Origin: Bacteroidaceae bacterium | GTDB taxonomy: Bacteria > Bacteroidota > Bacteroidia > Bacteroidales > Bacteroidaceae | Reading direction: 5' to 3' | DNA length: 64,000 bases | Assembly: GCA_017642425.1 (NCBI GenBank) | Contig: JAGCPB010000001.1 | Location: 1-64,000, forward strand | Shown: positions 36,519 to 45,808 of the stretch, in pieces | Numbering within the stretch: the first letter of the stretch is position 1 | How the letters are laid out: every line of letters starts with the position of its first letter | Translations under genes and position numbers: made by a program | Notes under the pieces: generated by a model | Seen by the model: the letters and a program-made list of their open reading frames with translations, nothing else | The model's database searches: none | Told to the model about the DNA's origin: nothing

Positions 36519-37196
36519 ATGAAAAAGAAATATCTTAAAACAATCAGTTTATTTATCTTGTTGTGTGTTGTTTTTGTTTTTGAATACAAAAATAACATGA
36601 AACGATATGAGTATGTGGATCTTGGACTTAGCGTAAAATGGGCTACTTGTAATATAGGTGCGGAGAAAGAAACAGATTATGGCAGTTTTTATGCCTGGGG
36701 TGAATTGGTGCCTAAACAAAATTATGACTTAAAACACTATAGGTTTTGGCATGGTTCTGATTCAATTGGTGCTTTTACAAAATACAGACAAGATAGTATT
36801 ACTGGTGAGTATGACAAATACGTACTTGATAGTTGTGATGATATAGCTAGAATAAGATTGGGCAAAGATTGGAGAATGCCTACTCCTGATGAATACCGTG
36901 AATTAATCAATAATTGTCAATGGGTTTGGACTAAAATAGATGACATTCAAGGATGGATGATTACAAGTAAAGTTGAAGGATATCAAGATAACTCTATTTT
37001 TTTACCAGCTGGTGGTTTTATAAGTGGTTCTTACCGAATGGAATCAACCTCTATCTATTGGTCAAACAATGTTTTGGACGGAAATGACAATGGTGCTTTT
37101 TCCTTGGATTTTGATTCTACTGATTATAATTGTCCATATTATAGTGGTAATACACGATTCGTGGGTGCCATGATCAGGCCTGTGTATATTAAATAA
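36519..37196 (+). CDS. Membrane-anchored FISUMP-domain protein
   Basis: A 225-residue protein starting at ATG 36519, with one N-terminal TM/signal anchor (about 5-25) and then a single FISUMP domain (YVDLGLSVKWATCNIGAEK; WRMPTPDEYRELINNC; SIFLPAGG). It is related to the outer domain of the TIR protein at 28935. It precedes a TIR-TM gene by 1 bp, so here the sensor-like and TIR halves are separate genes rather than one fusion. Confidence 0.85.
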   Translation: MKKKYLKTISLFILLCVVFVFEYKNNMKRYEYVDLGLSVKWATCNIGAEKETDYGSFYAWGELVPKQNYDLKHYRFWHGSDSIGAFTKYRQDSITGEYDKYVLDSCDDIARIRLGKDWRMPTPDEYRELINNCQWVWTKIDDIQGWMITSKVEGYQDNSIFLPAGGFISGSYRMESTSIYWSNNVLDGNDNGAFSLDFDSTDYNCPYYSGNTRFVGAMIRPVYIK

Positions 37197-37197
37197 G

Positions 37198-38100
37198 ATG
37201 ATGATTAATAAAGTCATGAAATCAGGCAAATACGACATATTTATCAGTTATTCCAGAAAGGACATAGAAGTAGTATATAGATTCTGCTCTATACTGGATT
37301 CGGTTGGTATTACTTACTGGATAGATAGAGAAGGCATAGGTGCGGATTCTTTTAAGAGTGTTATTGTTGAAGCTATAGAGAACAGCACAATATTTGTTTT
37401 CTTTTCTTCCCGGAATTCCAATCAGTCAAAATGGACAGCCAAGGAAATAGGAATTGCCGTGGATTCTGACAAAACAATAATTCCATTAAGAATAGACGAT
37501 AGTCCATATAACAGCGAAGTCAGATTTGATTTGATTAATCTCAACTATTATGATTTGTTTAATGATTATCAGAAAAGCTTGAGTGCTGTATTGGCATTGA
37601 TAGACGAGAAACTGCCTCATAAAGTTGATTGGCATAACAAGGATTGTGAAGAAAAGATGATTCAACTGGGACTCCTGTTTCCTACACATAGGCGCTCCGT
37701 TAAATGGAAAGTTTGGGTTCTCATTTTTGTTATACTGTCAGGTTCTGTTCTGTCTTTGGTCCTTAATAGAAAATATTCTCATATTGAGGACGATACTGTT
37801 AAAGCAATAGGTATTGAAAGATTTGATTCCTGTCGGAACTTATTGAGAAAATCATTGTTGATTAAAGATAATGCTGCTATTGCTGCTAATATTGACATTC
37901 TATTGAAGGAGGTGTGTAACCGTAAACAGAATTACTCTGATGAGGACAAGAGTGTTGTGTCTTCGTTTCTGGATTCTGTATCTGGTGCTTTAAACGGTAA
38001 TTATGATGATATGATTGTGTCGGGTCGTTCTCGTACTGCTCAATTCTATATGGAGCAATCATTGCGGATAGACTCTCTGAGGATGTTGTTACACGATTGA
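37198..38100 (+). CDS. Membrane TIR protein
   Basis: A 300-residue protein. TIR domain at about 10-140 (YDIFISYSRKDIE; WIDREGIGADSF; SKWTAKEIG with Glu83 at the NADase position), TM helix at 170-190, and a C-terminal periplasmic or cytosolic helical part of 110 residues. The FISUMP gene just upstream may encode its partner. Confidence 0.9.
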   Translation: MMINKVMKSGKYDIFISYSRKDIEVVYRFCSILDSVGITYWIDREGIGADSFKSVIVEAIENSTIFVFFSSRNSNQSKWTAKEIGIAVDSDKTIIPLRIDDSPYNSEVRFDLINLNYYDLFNDYQKSLSAVLALIDEKLPHKVDWHNKDCEEKMIQLGLLFPTHRRSVKWKVWVLIFVILSGSVLSLVLNRKYSHIEDDTVKAIGIERFDSCRNLLRKSLLIKDNAAIAANIDILLKEVCNRKQNYSDEDKSVVSSFLDSVSGALNGNYDDMIVSGRSRTAQFYMEQSLRIDSLRMLLHD

Positions 38101-38107
38101 TTTTATT

Positions 38108-40015
38108 ATGAAACGTTTAATTGCTTTCTTGTACATAGTGCTGTTGACAAATTTGGCGGTTTTTTCACAGACTACCGCTGATGCATTGTGGAGACAGGCA
38201 CAGGCTGAAGAAAAGCAGGAAAACTATTCAAAAGCGATTGAATTGTACAAGCGATGTCGGAACGCTACTACCGACAAACTTTTTAAAGAGGATTGCGATG
38301 ACAGGATAAACGCCCTGGAGTTATTGGTGTCACAACCTTTTATAAATGCTCCTGATACTGTGGTGATTCCATATACCGGAGAGTATCAGAAAATAACGAT
38401 TATGTCTAATCCCCGCAGCTGGTCTTTTAATGTAGTAAAAGGAGTTTTGCGTGAGGTCAAGAAAGACGGGTCACAACTGTTAGTTGTTTCACAACCAAAC
38501 AACACCAAACTGGACACCATCGTAGCGGCAATCAGGATAACTGCGGGTAAGTTGTCAAGAGATATTGTAGTGATACAACAACCATCGCCAGAATTTCTAC
38601 ATAGTTCATCGGAAGAACTGAATGTCCTTGCAGATGGAGAACAATGTCAGGTGGATATAAGTGCCAATTACAAAGAATGGACATTTGAGGTTGATTCCAC
38701 TTGGATAAAGGTCAATAAAACTAATGATAAGTTGATAATAAATGTCAGTCCAAATGATTTGGCCAGAATACGTGAAGGTAAAATTGTACTTCGTGGCAAA
38801 GAAAAAACCCTTACTATTAGGATATTTCAAGGTGCTGGCGATGAAAAGATGATGTTTTCGCATAATAATCTATATTTCCCAGTAGAAGGCGAGACAAGGA
38901 CGATAGCCGTTTATACCAATGCTGATAATTGGTATGTGGGCAATTGTCCGGATTGGTGTACGGTTGACAAGATCGGTTCCGACAGCATCTCCATAACTAC
39001 ATTCCGGAATACATCCGACAACATCCCGCGTGAGGCTAGCGTAAATGTCAATACCGGGTTGCAGACCAAATCAATCAGAATATATCAGGATGCCAGGCCT
39101 TATGTGCCTACTTATGCTCCAACGATTAAGGGGCGCAATGTGTCTTTTGGTTTATCCGTATCTTATTCTAATCCTTTCATTTTAGTTTCATCTGGTGGAG
39201 ATTATACGGGTAGTGTCGTTAATTACGGCTTGTGTAATAAGGATGAGAATGCTTCGTATTATTCGGCGTTAGGCTTTTCTATGGGGATATTGCTGGACAT
39301 TAGGCTTTATCGCAATATTTTTATGAATATAGGTTTGGATTATAACTACACAGAATATCAGAACAGGTTTGACAAGAAGTCAATTTTAACTATACCTGTC
39401 TCTAACACTTCATATATTAAAGGCGAAGTTGAAAATTCATACAACGAAATTTATCGTTTACATTTCCTTAATTTACCTATTATCTCTTCATATAGATTTG
39501 CTGTAAATGATAACAGTCATGTTCAGATTAATCTTGGACCAGTAATCAGTTATGGATTATCGGCCAGATTGAATTTGAATGGCAATACCCATGGAGAGAA
39601 ACTTAAAGAATACAGTAATATGACGGACCAATATTTGGGATATTACCATAAACGAGCTTTCTCTATAAATTCTGATATGGATCTGTTCAATGATAAGGAA
39701 ATTAGTTTTGATCAGGTTTATACTATAGGAAATGATTACCCTGAAACGTTGTACCGGTCATTTGAAGACAGTCCATTTAATAGACTGTCATTTGGAATAA
39801 AGGTGGGAGTCGCATATGAATGGTCAGGATTGTCAATGGGTATCTCCTATTATAGAATGGTGTCAAACATGGCCAATAGCGGTTATTGGGATAATCACAG
39901 ATGGAATATTATGGATGCAGGTGTTGCAAATATGGCCGGATATGAGCATCATATTAATAGCCTTAACATATCGTTGGCATACATTTTCAGGTATTTAAGG
40001 AATAACAATAAATAA
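38108..40015 (+). CDS. Exported BACON-repeat protein with C-terminal beta-barrel
   Basis: A 635-residue protein. The signal peptide (about 1-20) is followed by a short TPR-like helical region (about 24-75). Three BACON-type Ig-like domains follow (about 78-160, 165-245, 250-335; typical WSFNVVKG, WTFEVDSTWIKV, WYVGNCPDWCTV). An outer-membrane barrel of the PorT/OmpA-like b-brl family runs from about 345 to 635. BACON domains often bind carbohydrate or protein at the surface. This would place part of the system in the outer membrane. Confidence 0.82.
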   Translation: MKRLIAFLYIVLLTNLAVFSQTTADALWRQAQAEEKQENYSKAIELYKRCRNATTDKLFKEDCDDRINALELLVSQPFINAPDTVVIPYTGEYQKITIMSNPRSWSFNVVKGVLREVKKDGSQLLVVSQPNNTKLDTIVAAIRITAGKLSRDIVVIQQPSPEFLHSSSEELNVLADGEQCQVDISANYKEWTFEVDSTWIKVNKTNDKLIINVSPNDLARIREGKIVLRGKEKTLTIRIFQGAGDEKMMFSHNNLYFPVEGETRTIAVYTNADNWYVGNCPDWCTVDKIGSDSISITTFRNTSDNIPREASVNVNTGLQTKSIRIYQDARPYVPTYAPTIKGRNVSFGLSVSYSNPFILVSSGGDYTGSVVNYGLCNKDENASYYSALGFSMGILLDIRLYRNIFMNIGLDYNYTEYQNRFDKKSILTIPVSNTSYIKGEVENSYNEIYRLHFLNLPIISSYRFAVNDNSHVQINLGPVISYGLSARLNLNGNTHGEKLKEYSNMTDQYLGYYHKRAFSINSDMDLFNDKEISFDQVYTIGNDYPETLYRSFEDSPFNRLSFGIKVGVAYEWSGLSMGISYYRMVSNMANSGYWDNHRWNIMDAGVANMAGYEHHINSLNISLAYIFRYLRNNNK

Positions 40016-40026
40016 AAGGATTTATT

Positions 40027-41736
40027 ATGAATAAGAACAAGATTTTACAATTGCTGTTTTGTGCGTGTACTATTTGCCTCATATCATGTGGAGATGAGGA
40101 TGGCGAAACAAAAAATGGCATTACAAAGGATTCTTTCAATTTGGTCGGGATATGGTATGACGAGAGTGTTGATGAAGAGGTGGTTTATTATGATGATGGG
40201 ATATATTTTGACACATTCTGTACATATGAATACTCTGGTTGTACAGAAGGGCATTATTCTCTTATTGGCGATAAACTAACCGAAACATACTCATATCTTG
40301 GCGATTCTCGCAGAGTTGATTTTACCGTATCAGACTATTCCGAGTACTCTTTTACCATTTATTCTGATAAATACGGGAAACATACATATAAAAAAGTGGT
40401 TAGTACTATAAGCCTTTCTGTAGGAGATATGGTTGAAATCCCTATGGCATTAAATAAGACGTTTGATATTTTGGATTCCAGATTATTGAAAGTTGAAGGT
40501 GGAAACATTGTTTCACTGAATCAAAAGGGTAAGACATATATCCGCATAAATGAGGGAGAAGATTACTATTACATAAAGGTCTTGTGTGATGTTGATGATT
40601 ATTTCTACGATTACTGGTATGATTATACTAAATTGCTTGGTTCTACTGAATCAGAAATGAAGAGGAAGATAGGTGCTAATCCTGTGATTACTGAAAACAA
40701 GGATGGTTTTATGGTTGCAATTTATTCAAACATGAATGACTTATCTGCTTATGTTTCCAGCGTCAATCTGTTTTTTGACAATAACAAAATAGCTGAAATT
40801 CAGGTTAAGTTGCATGATGATGTCAGTGAGAAGGATATTCAGGATTATCTGTCAAAGAAATTTTTTGCTGTCTCTTTACAGGGCAATCAATACTTTTATC
40901 ATAGCAAGAATAATGTTTCATATAAGGATGAGATAGCAATTATTGTATTTGACAGAGATCGAAAGATGTTAATTATCTATGAGAATAAGGATAATATGAC
41001 AGATTTGTCATATCAGTTAAAGATGAGCAAGGCGGATATTAAAAAAGAAAACAAAAACAATTTGTTGAATGGTGAGGATTACGAGCGACTGATATATGAG
41101 GTAAATGATAATAGCTCAAATATAAGCGATATATATTATTTTTTTGAATCTTCAGAAAGACTATGTACAGCCATAGGGGTTAAATATGTCGAGAGTGCAT
41201 CCCAAGAAGGAATATTCACAACGCTTGAGAACAATTATGAATGGGTAAGAATGGATTTTGATTCTGGTGAGGGATATTACATATTCAGGAATAGAGATAA
41301 AACCATAGAAATTAATTATTATCCAGATGATAACACCCTTATTTATTATGACTTGACGTCCGATATTCTGCCATGGCCGGATTATTCCAAAACGATAGGA
41401 ATGAAATCATCACAAATACTGTCGGAATATTGCCCCAATCCGTATGATAAGTCAAATGAAGAAATAACTTATATTCCTTTCAACTATTTTGTCGGAGCAG
41501 TAATGTTTTATTTGGATGAAAATGGATATGTTTATCGTGTTGGCGTGAAATTGAATGATTCATTATTGTTATCAGATGTTTTGGATTATTACAATTCAAT
41601 ATACACTGTATTTGAAGGAGGAACTGATGAAGAACAACAAAAATACGCCTGGATTAATGCTTCTGCTAGGGAAAACGCAACGGTTGGAATAATATATTAT
41701 GCAGACAGCGGAGTTGTATATTTCTTGCAATTGTAG
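40027..41736 (+). CDS. Lipoprotein with internal repeats
   Basis: A 569-residue protein with a lipoprotein signal (LISCGDED, Cys near residue 21). The rest contains several related segments with the pattern D-Y-x-K-x-x-G-x-x-x-S-x-(I/M), e.g. WYDYTKLLGSTESEM (about 196-210) and WPDYSKTIGMKSSQI (about 450-464). Each is followed by VxLFFDN/VMFYLDE-type strands. No named family recognised. Probably faces the periplasm or outer surface. Confidence 0.65.
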   Translation: MNKNKILQLLFCACTICLISCGDEDGETKNGITKDSFNLVGIWYDESVDEEVVYYDDGIYFDTFCTYEYSGCTEGHYSLIGDKLTETYSYLGDSRRVDFTVSDYSEYSFTIYSDKYGKHTYKKVVSTISLSVGDMVEIPMALNKTFDILDSRLLKVEGGNIVSLNQKGKTYIRINEGEDYYYIKVLCDVDDYFYDYWYDYTKLLGSTESEMKRKIGANPVITENKDGFMVAIYSNMNDLSAYVSSVNLFFDNNKIAEIQVKLHDDVSEKDIQDYLSKKFFAVSLQGNQYFYHSKNNVSYKDEIAIIVFDRDRKMLIIYENKDNMTDLSYQLKMSKADIKKENKNNLLNGEDYERLIYEVNDNSSNISDIYYFFESSERLCTAIGVKYVESASQEGIFTTLENNYEWVRMDFDSGEGYYIFRNRDKTIEINYYPDDNTLIYYDLTSDILPWPDYSKTIGMKSSQILSEYCPNPYDKSNEEITYIPFNYFVGAVMFYLDENGYVYRVGVKLNDSLLLSDVLDYYNSIYTVFEGGTDEEQQKYAWINASARENATVGIIYYADSGVVYFLQL

Positions 41737-41896
41737 TCTCGCTTTTTCGTTGTAGCTCATCACTAACAGGATGTTATTATTTCCTCTTGCGATTGTATCG
41801 GATTGATTGTGTATAATTAAGCAGGGTTACCGAAAACTGTATTATAGAGTAGGTATATAAAAGTTGCACCCGTTACGTATCAGGGTAATTAGTAAT

Positions 41897-42193
41897 ATGG
41901 AAACAAATGTAATTAAGTTCATGGGAACATGTTTTAACTACACTCGGAGTATTAATGGCGATATTATGATTTATTCAGACAGGGTGGAGTTCGTGCCATA
42001 TAAAATGTTCTTGATGGGCAAGCCTAATGATACGATTGTTCAGATTAAAGACATTAAGGAAATCAGATCAAAAAGTGGTGTATTTCCAAGAAGTGAATTG
42101 GTTCTGACAAATAGTAATGTTATATCATTTTATATACCGGATAAGACAGAAAGAAGCACCTTTGTTCAAGCTATTCAAGAGAGAATGGTGTGA
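41897..42193 (+). CDS. Small PH/GRAM-like domain protein
   Basis: A 98-residue protein from ATG 41897; the longer in-frame reading from a TTG at 41864 is less likely. A single beta-rich domain (IYSDRVEFVPYKMF, IKDIKEIRSKSG, LVLTNSNVISFYI, FVQAIQERM) has the strand-plus-C-terminal-helix order of bacterial PH/GRAM domains. There are 160 bp upstream and 83 bp downstream without genes, the widest gaps in this part of the operon. I see no clear promoter or terminator in them. Confidence 0.6.
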   Translation: METNVIKFMGTCFNYTRSINGDIMIYSDRVEFVPYKMFLMGKPNDTIVQIKDIKEIRSKSGVFPRSELVLTNSNVISFYIPDKTERSTFVQAIQERMV

Positions 42194-42276
42194 ATTTTAT
42201 AGTGTTCTCCTAATAGCCTTTATTCCTTAATACTTCGGTTTACGACAGTTGATAATCAGAACAAATAGATAAACAT

Positions 42277-42984
42277 ATGATAATACTTACAGCAGCACTT
42301 CTTCCAGCCATATTGTTATGGATGTACATCTGGAAGAAAGATCCTCAGAAAGAACCAACGTCATTGTTGGTTAAAGCTACGGTGTTGGGTGTGTTGATTA
42401 GCATCCCGGTGTCCTTTGTGGAATTGAATATTAATTCAATGCTGTTTGGTTCTGATGGAGGTCCGACAACATTGATGGGTGCTTCATTCCAGGCATTTTT
42501 TGTGGCTGCAATACCCGAAGAGTCGTTCAAACTGTTAGTTCTTTGGTTGGTGCTTCGTAAGAATCCATTTTTTGATGAGCATTTTGACGGTATTGTATAC
42601 GCTGTCTGCGTTGGGTTAGGATTTGCGGCTATTGAGAATGTTATGTATGTCTTTACTAATGAGGCGTGGCTGTATGTTGCCATTAGCCGTGCTCTGTTGG
42701 CTGTTCCCGGTCATTATGCTTTTGCCGTGATTATGGGTTATTATTACTCAATATATAAATTTGTGGATCATTCATCTAAGGCCGCAACTCGTGTCATATT
42801 GATGCCTGTCCTGGCTCATGGCATTTATGATACATTGGCGATGAGTGCCAATGTCAATCCATATATTGGAGGTCTTTGTTTCTTTGTCCTGATATACTTT
42901 TGTATTAAGTTACATAAGGTGGCAAAGAAAAAGATTGTTGCTTTGACGGCAAGAGATACCGAAGAAATCACTAACGAGATATAA
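42277..42984 (+). CDS. PrsW-family intramembrane metalloprotease
   Basis: A 235-residue protein with about eight TM helices and all PrsW marks: EESFK (81-85), FDGIVYA...GFAAIEN (103-121), PGHYAF (144-149) and HGIYD (181-185). PrsW-type proteases cut membrane proteins such as anti-sigma factors inside or near the bilayer. Located 5 bp upstream of a TrkA-like/RyR gene. It may cut one of the many single-pass proteins of this operon (inference). Confidence 0.9.
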   Translation: MIILTAALLPAILLWMYIWKKDPQKEPTSLLVKATVLGVLISIPVSFVELNINSMLFGSDGGPTTLMGASFQAFFVAAIPEESFKLLVLWLVLRKNPFFDEHFDGIVYAVCVGLGFAAIENVMYVFTNEAWLYVAISRALLAVPGHYAFAVIMGYYYSIYKFVDHSSKAATRVILMPVLAHGIYDTLAMSANVNPYIGGLCFFVLIYFCIKLHKVAKKKIVALTARDTEEITNEI

Positions 42985-42989
42985 ATCTT

Positions 42990-44438
42990 ATGCTTATCAT
43001 AATAAGTTCACAAAAACAAGAACCATTGGCAGTATGTGAAAGCGATGCCGGCGGAACTGTCTATGTGGAGAAAGATGACAATGCGGCGATAAGACGGCTT
43101 AAGGATGAAGCTGTCGCATATGATTTGGCTGCGAATGACGGGCATCGATTGGAGTGCTATCTTATTCTGAATGATTCAACTACATTGTGGCTGTTGCAAA
43201 CAGTTGGATTACCGGAGGAGATAGAGGAAAAAGTTGATGTGTTTGCCACTACTCAAGAGGATTGGCTAGCTAAGACTGTATTTGTTAAAATGCCAAGTAA
43301 CACATCTGTATTTCCTTCATTGGACAGGGTGGCAATATCACGTGACAGCGAAACAACAGTTCATCTTGTCATTTTAGGTTTTTCCGCACAAACAGAAGCT
43401 CTAGCTATAAATGCAGCTCTTGTAGCGCATTACCCCAATTATTGTAGAGACACAAGGCTCAGAACCAGAATCACCATAATTGATGATAATGTGTTTGATG
43501 GCAGAGACCGGCTTATACAGCGATATGTACATTTGTTTGAAAACTCTTATTACCGTACGATTGATCTGTTTGATTCAAACCCCGAGTGCAGTTTAAATAC
43601 TCCCAAATATTTAAAGTCAAGAAAGGATTTTGTTGATATAGAGTGGGAGTTTGTAAACGGTAATGTTAGATGTTCTGCAGTTAGGCAAAAGTTGGTTGAG
43701 TGGAGTTATGACAGTCATCAACAATTGACTGTTATGATATGCCATTCGGACCAGAACCGTAATTATACCGAATCATTAGGTTTACCGCAGGATATTTACG
43801 ATAATAAGATACCTATTCTATGCTATACTGATGATAGTGATGTACTGAGTATGGTTTCAGATAATGGAACTTATACTTCAGTTCATCCATTTGGAAGGGA
43901 TATATGTGAAATAAGAACATTATGTGTACTCAAGAGTCTGGCTCAAAGAGTCAATTATGTTTATAACCATTGTTTTGCTCTTGGACCTGCAGATCCGATA
44001 ACTGCCCCGTCTGAGATAGATGAAGATAAGTTGGAGTATCTGTGGAGGCAAGTGGGTTCATTACCCAAAAAGTATTCCAATATCTTTAATGCCATGACTT
44101 TGGGTACTAAGATGCATTCAGTAGGACATTCATCAGATGATTGGAAGGAGTATTATGCTCTTAATATAGATGAAATAAGTATTCTTGCTGAAGTGGAACA
44201 CAACCGTTGGTGCGTGGAAGAACTTATTTTGGGTTACAGGCCGGTTTCCGATACAGAGCAGGCTCTTGTGGAAAAAGACATATCACAGAAGAAAATCCTG
44301 CGTAAGAATAGGATTCATTATGATCTTCGTGCTTATGATGACCTTAGGGACGACAGTACCGGTAAAAACGTGAATGTGTATGACCTGGCATTGACACAGG
44401 GCATACCTCTAATAATAAAGACATGTATTACAGACTGA
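42990..44438 (+). CDS. TrkA-like/RyR-domain protein (soluble)
   Basis: A 482-residue protein without TM segments. Residues about 120-330 contain Rossmann-like sections (VHLVILGFSAQTEALAINA; TRITIIDDN; LTVMICHSDQN). The C-terminal 80 residues are a RyR domain (VEHNRWCVEELILGYRPV; LRAYDDLRDD). The layout matches bacterial TrkA_N-RyR proteins and the membrane version at 56147. Its 3' end overlaps the FHA-trypsin gene by 16 bp. Likely a ligand sensor (inference). Confidence 0.78.
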   Translation: MLIIISSQKQEPLAVCESDAGGTVYVEKDDNAAIRRLKDEAVAYDLAANDGHRLECYLILNDSTTLWLLQTVGLPEEIEEKVDVFATTQEDWLAKTVFVKMPSNTSVFPSLDRVAISRDSETTVHLVILGFSAQTEALAINAALVAHYPNYCRDTRLRTRITIIDDNVFDGRDRLIQRYVHLFENSYYRTIDLFDSNPECSLNTPKYLKSRKDFVDIEWEFVNGNVRCSAVRQKLVEWSYDSHQQLTVMICHSDQNRNYTESLGLPQDIYDNKIPILCYTDDSDVLSMVSDNGTYTSVHPFGRDICEIRTLCVLKSLAQRVNYVYNHCFALGPADPITAPSEIDEDKLEYLWRQVGSLPKKYSNIFNAMTLGTKMHSVGHSSDDWKEYYALNIDEISILAEVEHNRWCVEELILGYRPVSDTEQALVEKDISQKKILRKNRIHYDLRAYDDLRDDSTGKNVNVYDLALTQGIPLIIKTCITD

Positions 44439-45808
44439 CATATATATCAACTGAAAATAAGGAACGACAGGGTGACTATGTCATTAACGGGATGAGGCCA
44501 TTGGATATCGGCCAAGGCGCCTCATGTGGCGCCCTATTGCCTGAATCTGACATGTATGAGGCTCAATTATTTGCTACAATACTATTTAAGGAGGAGTTCG
44601 ATAAGTGGTTTTTAGTAAGAAAGACAGACTGTTATAAGATATCTGTGAATGGAGCGGAATTAAGCATTGCTCAATTACTGAATAACGGAGATATACTGTA
44701 TTTTGCCGACGGAACGCATGAATCCAGGTTTAAGTTTGAGGTGCTTAATGACGACGATTTTGATCCCAATAGCGGTTATGTTTATAAGAAGCGCAAAAGC
44801 AATGGAATCGTCATGGCAGTCACGATTGCCATTTCGTTGGTTGCTGTATGTGTGGCGGCCTATTCCTTATGGAATAAAGAAGCGGATAAAGATTTGCGCC
44901 GGTATGACCTAAGTTCAGTTACTCAATCTGTTTATCATATAACTACAGATGCGGTTTATTTGCTCTGCGACTCTTTGGTTAATGGAGAAATTAAGCAGGT
45001 TATTGTTGATGCCATAGAGTTGGATAATGTAGCCGCTGGTACGGCATTCCTTACAGATGACAGCCTGTTTGTTACTGCAAGGCATTGCATAGAGCCATGG
45101 ATCAATGATGAGAAATGGGATGGAATATCAAGTAAACTGAAAATGTCTCCCGAACTGAAACTTGCCACTTATGCTGAGACCTGCAACAGAATGTTGGGAG
45201 AGAAGAAATATTCATTACGTTCTCATTGTATTATCAGCAGAGATCATGAAAGGTATGAATTCTATTCAACAGATTTCTTTATGGACCAGACCCGTGACCT
45301 TGTTATCCGTTTAGGCTCTGCAGGAGAAACGATCTATTTGCGTACAATTATTCCTATAGCCCAAAGACGCGATATGGAATTGGGTGACTTTGCCTATGTC
45401 AAAGTCGACACTATGGGATGTCTTTCATTAGCGGGTTGGCAGGATATTTTGTCATTCTCCAAACCGGACTATGACCATAATATTGCTGTTGTAGGATATC
45501 CCCTTACAGATAATAAAACTGAGGGTGTCGCAGTGCCGGTATTTGGTAATCTCATGGGTATGGAGTTTAATAGTGACCGTACGAACCTTTCCGGTTGTAT
45601 ACAGATGTCAGCTCCGATTAACCGGGGTAATTCCGGAGGTCCCATTCTTGCCAGAGTAGGCAATAAGATTAAGGTTGTGGGCATAGTCTCAAAAGCCGAC
45701 GAACGAGCAAATCAAGGCGTGTTCTGGGCCGTACCTGCTACAGAGGTTGTCCGTATGCATGGACACGGGGATAATACAGAGGATGATTCTATGATATTCA
45801 GAAGATAA
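44423..45808 (+). CDS. FHA-domain transmembrane trypsin-like protease
   Basis: A 461-residue protein. Residues about 20-110 resemble an FHA phosphothreonine-binding domain (LDIGQGASC; VNGAEL; LLNNGDILYF), with a weak first loop. A TM helix (128-150) follows. Residues 195-450 form a trypsin-like protease with the complete triad: His221 (TARHC), Asp292 (RDLVIRLG) and Ser404 (GNSGGP). The FHA would be cytosolic and the protease periplasmic. The next gene is a kinase-like protein (1-bp overlap), so the FHA may read its partner's state. Confidence 0.85.
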   Translation: MYYRLTYISTENKERQGDYVINGMRPLDIGQGASCGALLPESDMYEAQLFATILFKEEFDKWFLVRKTDCYKISVNGAELSIAQLLNNGDILYFADGTHESRFKFEVLNDDDFDPNSGYVYKKRKSNGIVMAVTIAISLVAVCVAAYSLWNKEADKDLRRYDLSSVTQSVYHITTDAVYLLCDSLVNGEIKQVIVDAIELDNVAAGTAFLTDDSLFVTARHCIEPWINDEKWDGISSKLKMSPELKLATYAETCNRMLGEKKYSLRSHCIISRDHERYEFYSTDFFMDQTRDLVIRLGSAGETIYLRTIIPIAQRRDMELGDFAYVKVDTMGCLSLAGWQDILSFSKPDYDHNIAVVGYPLTDNKTEGVAVPVFGNLMGMEFNSDRTNLSGCIQMSAPINRGNSGGPILARVGNKIKVVGIVSKADERANQGVFWAVPATEVVRMHGHGDNTEDDSMIFRR

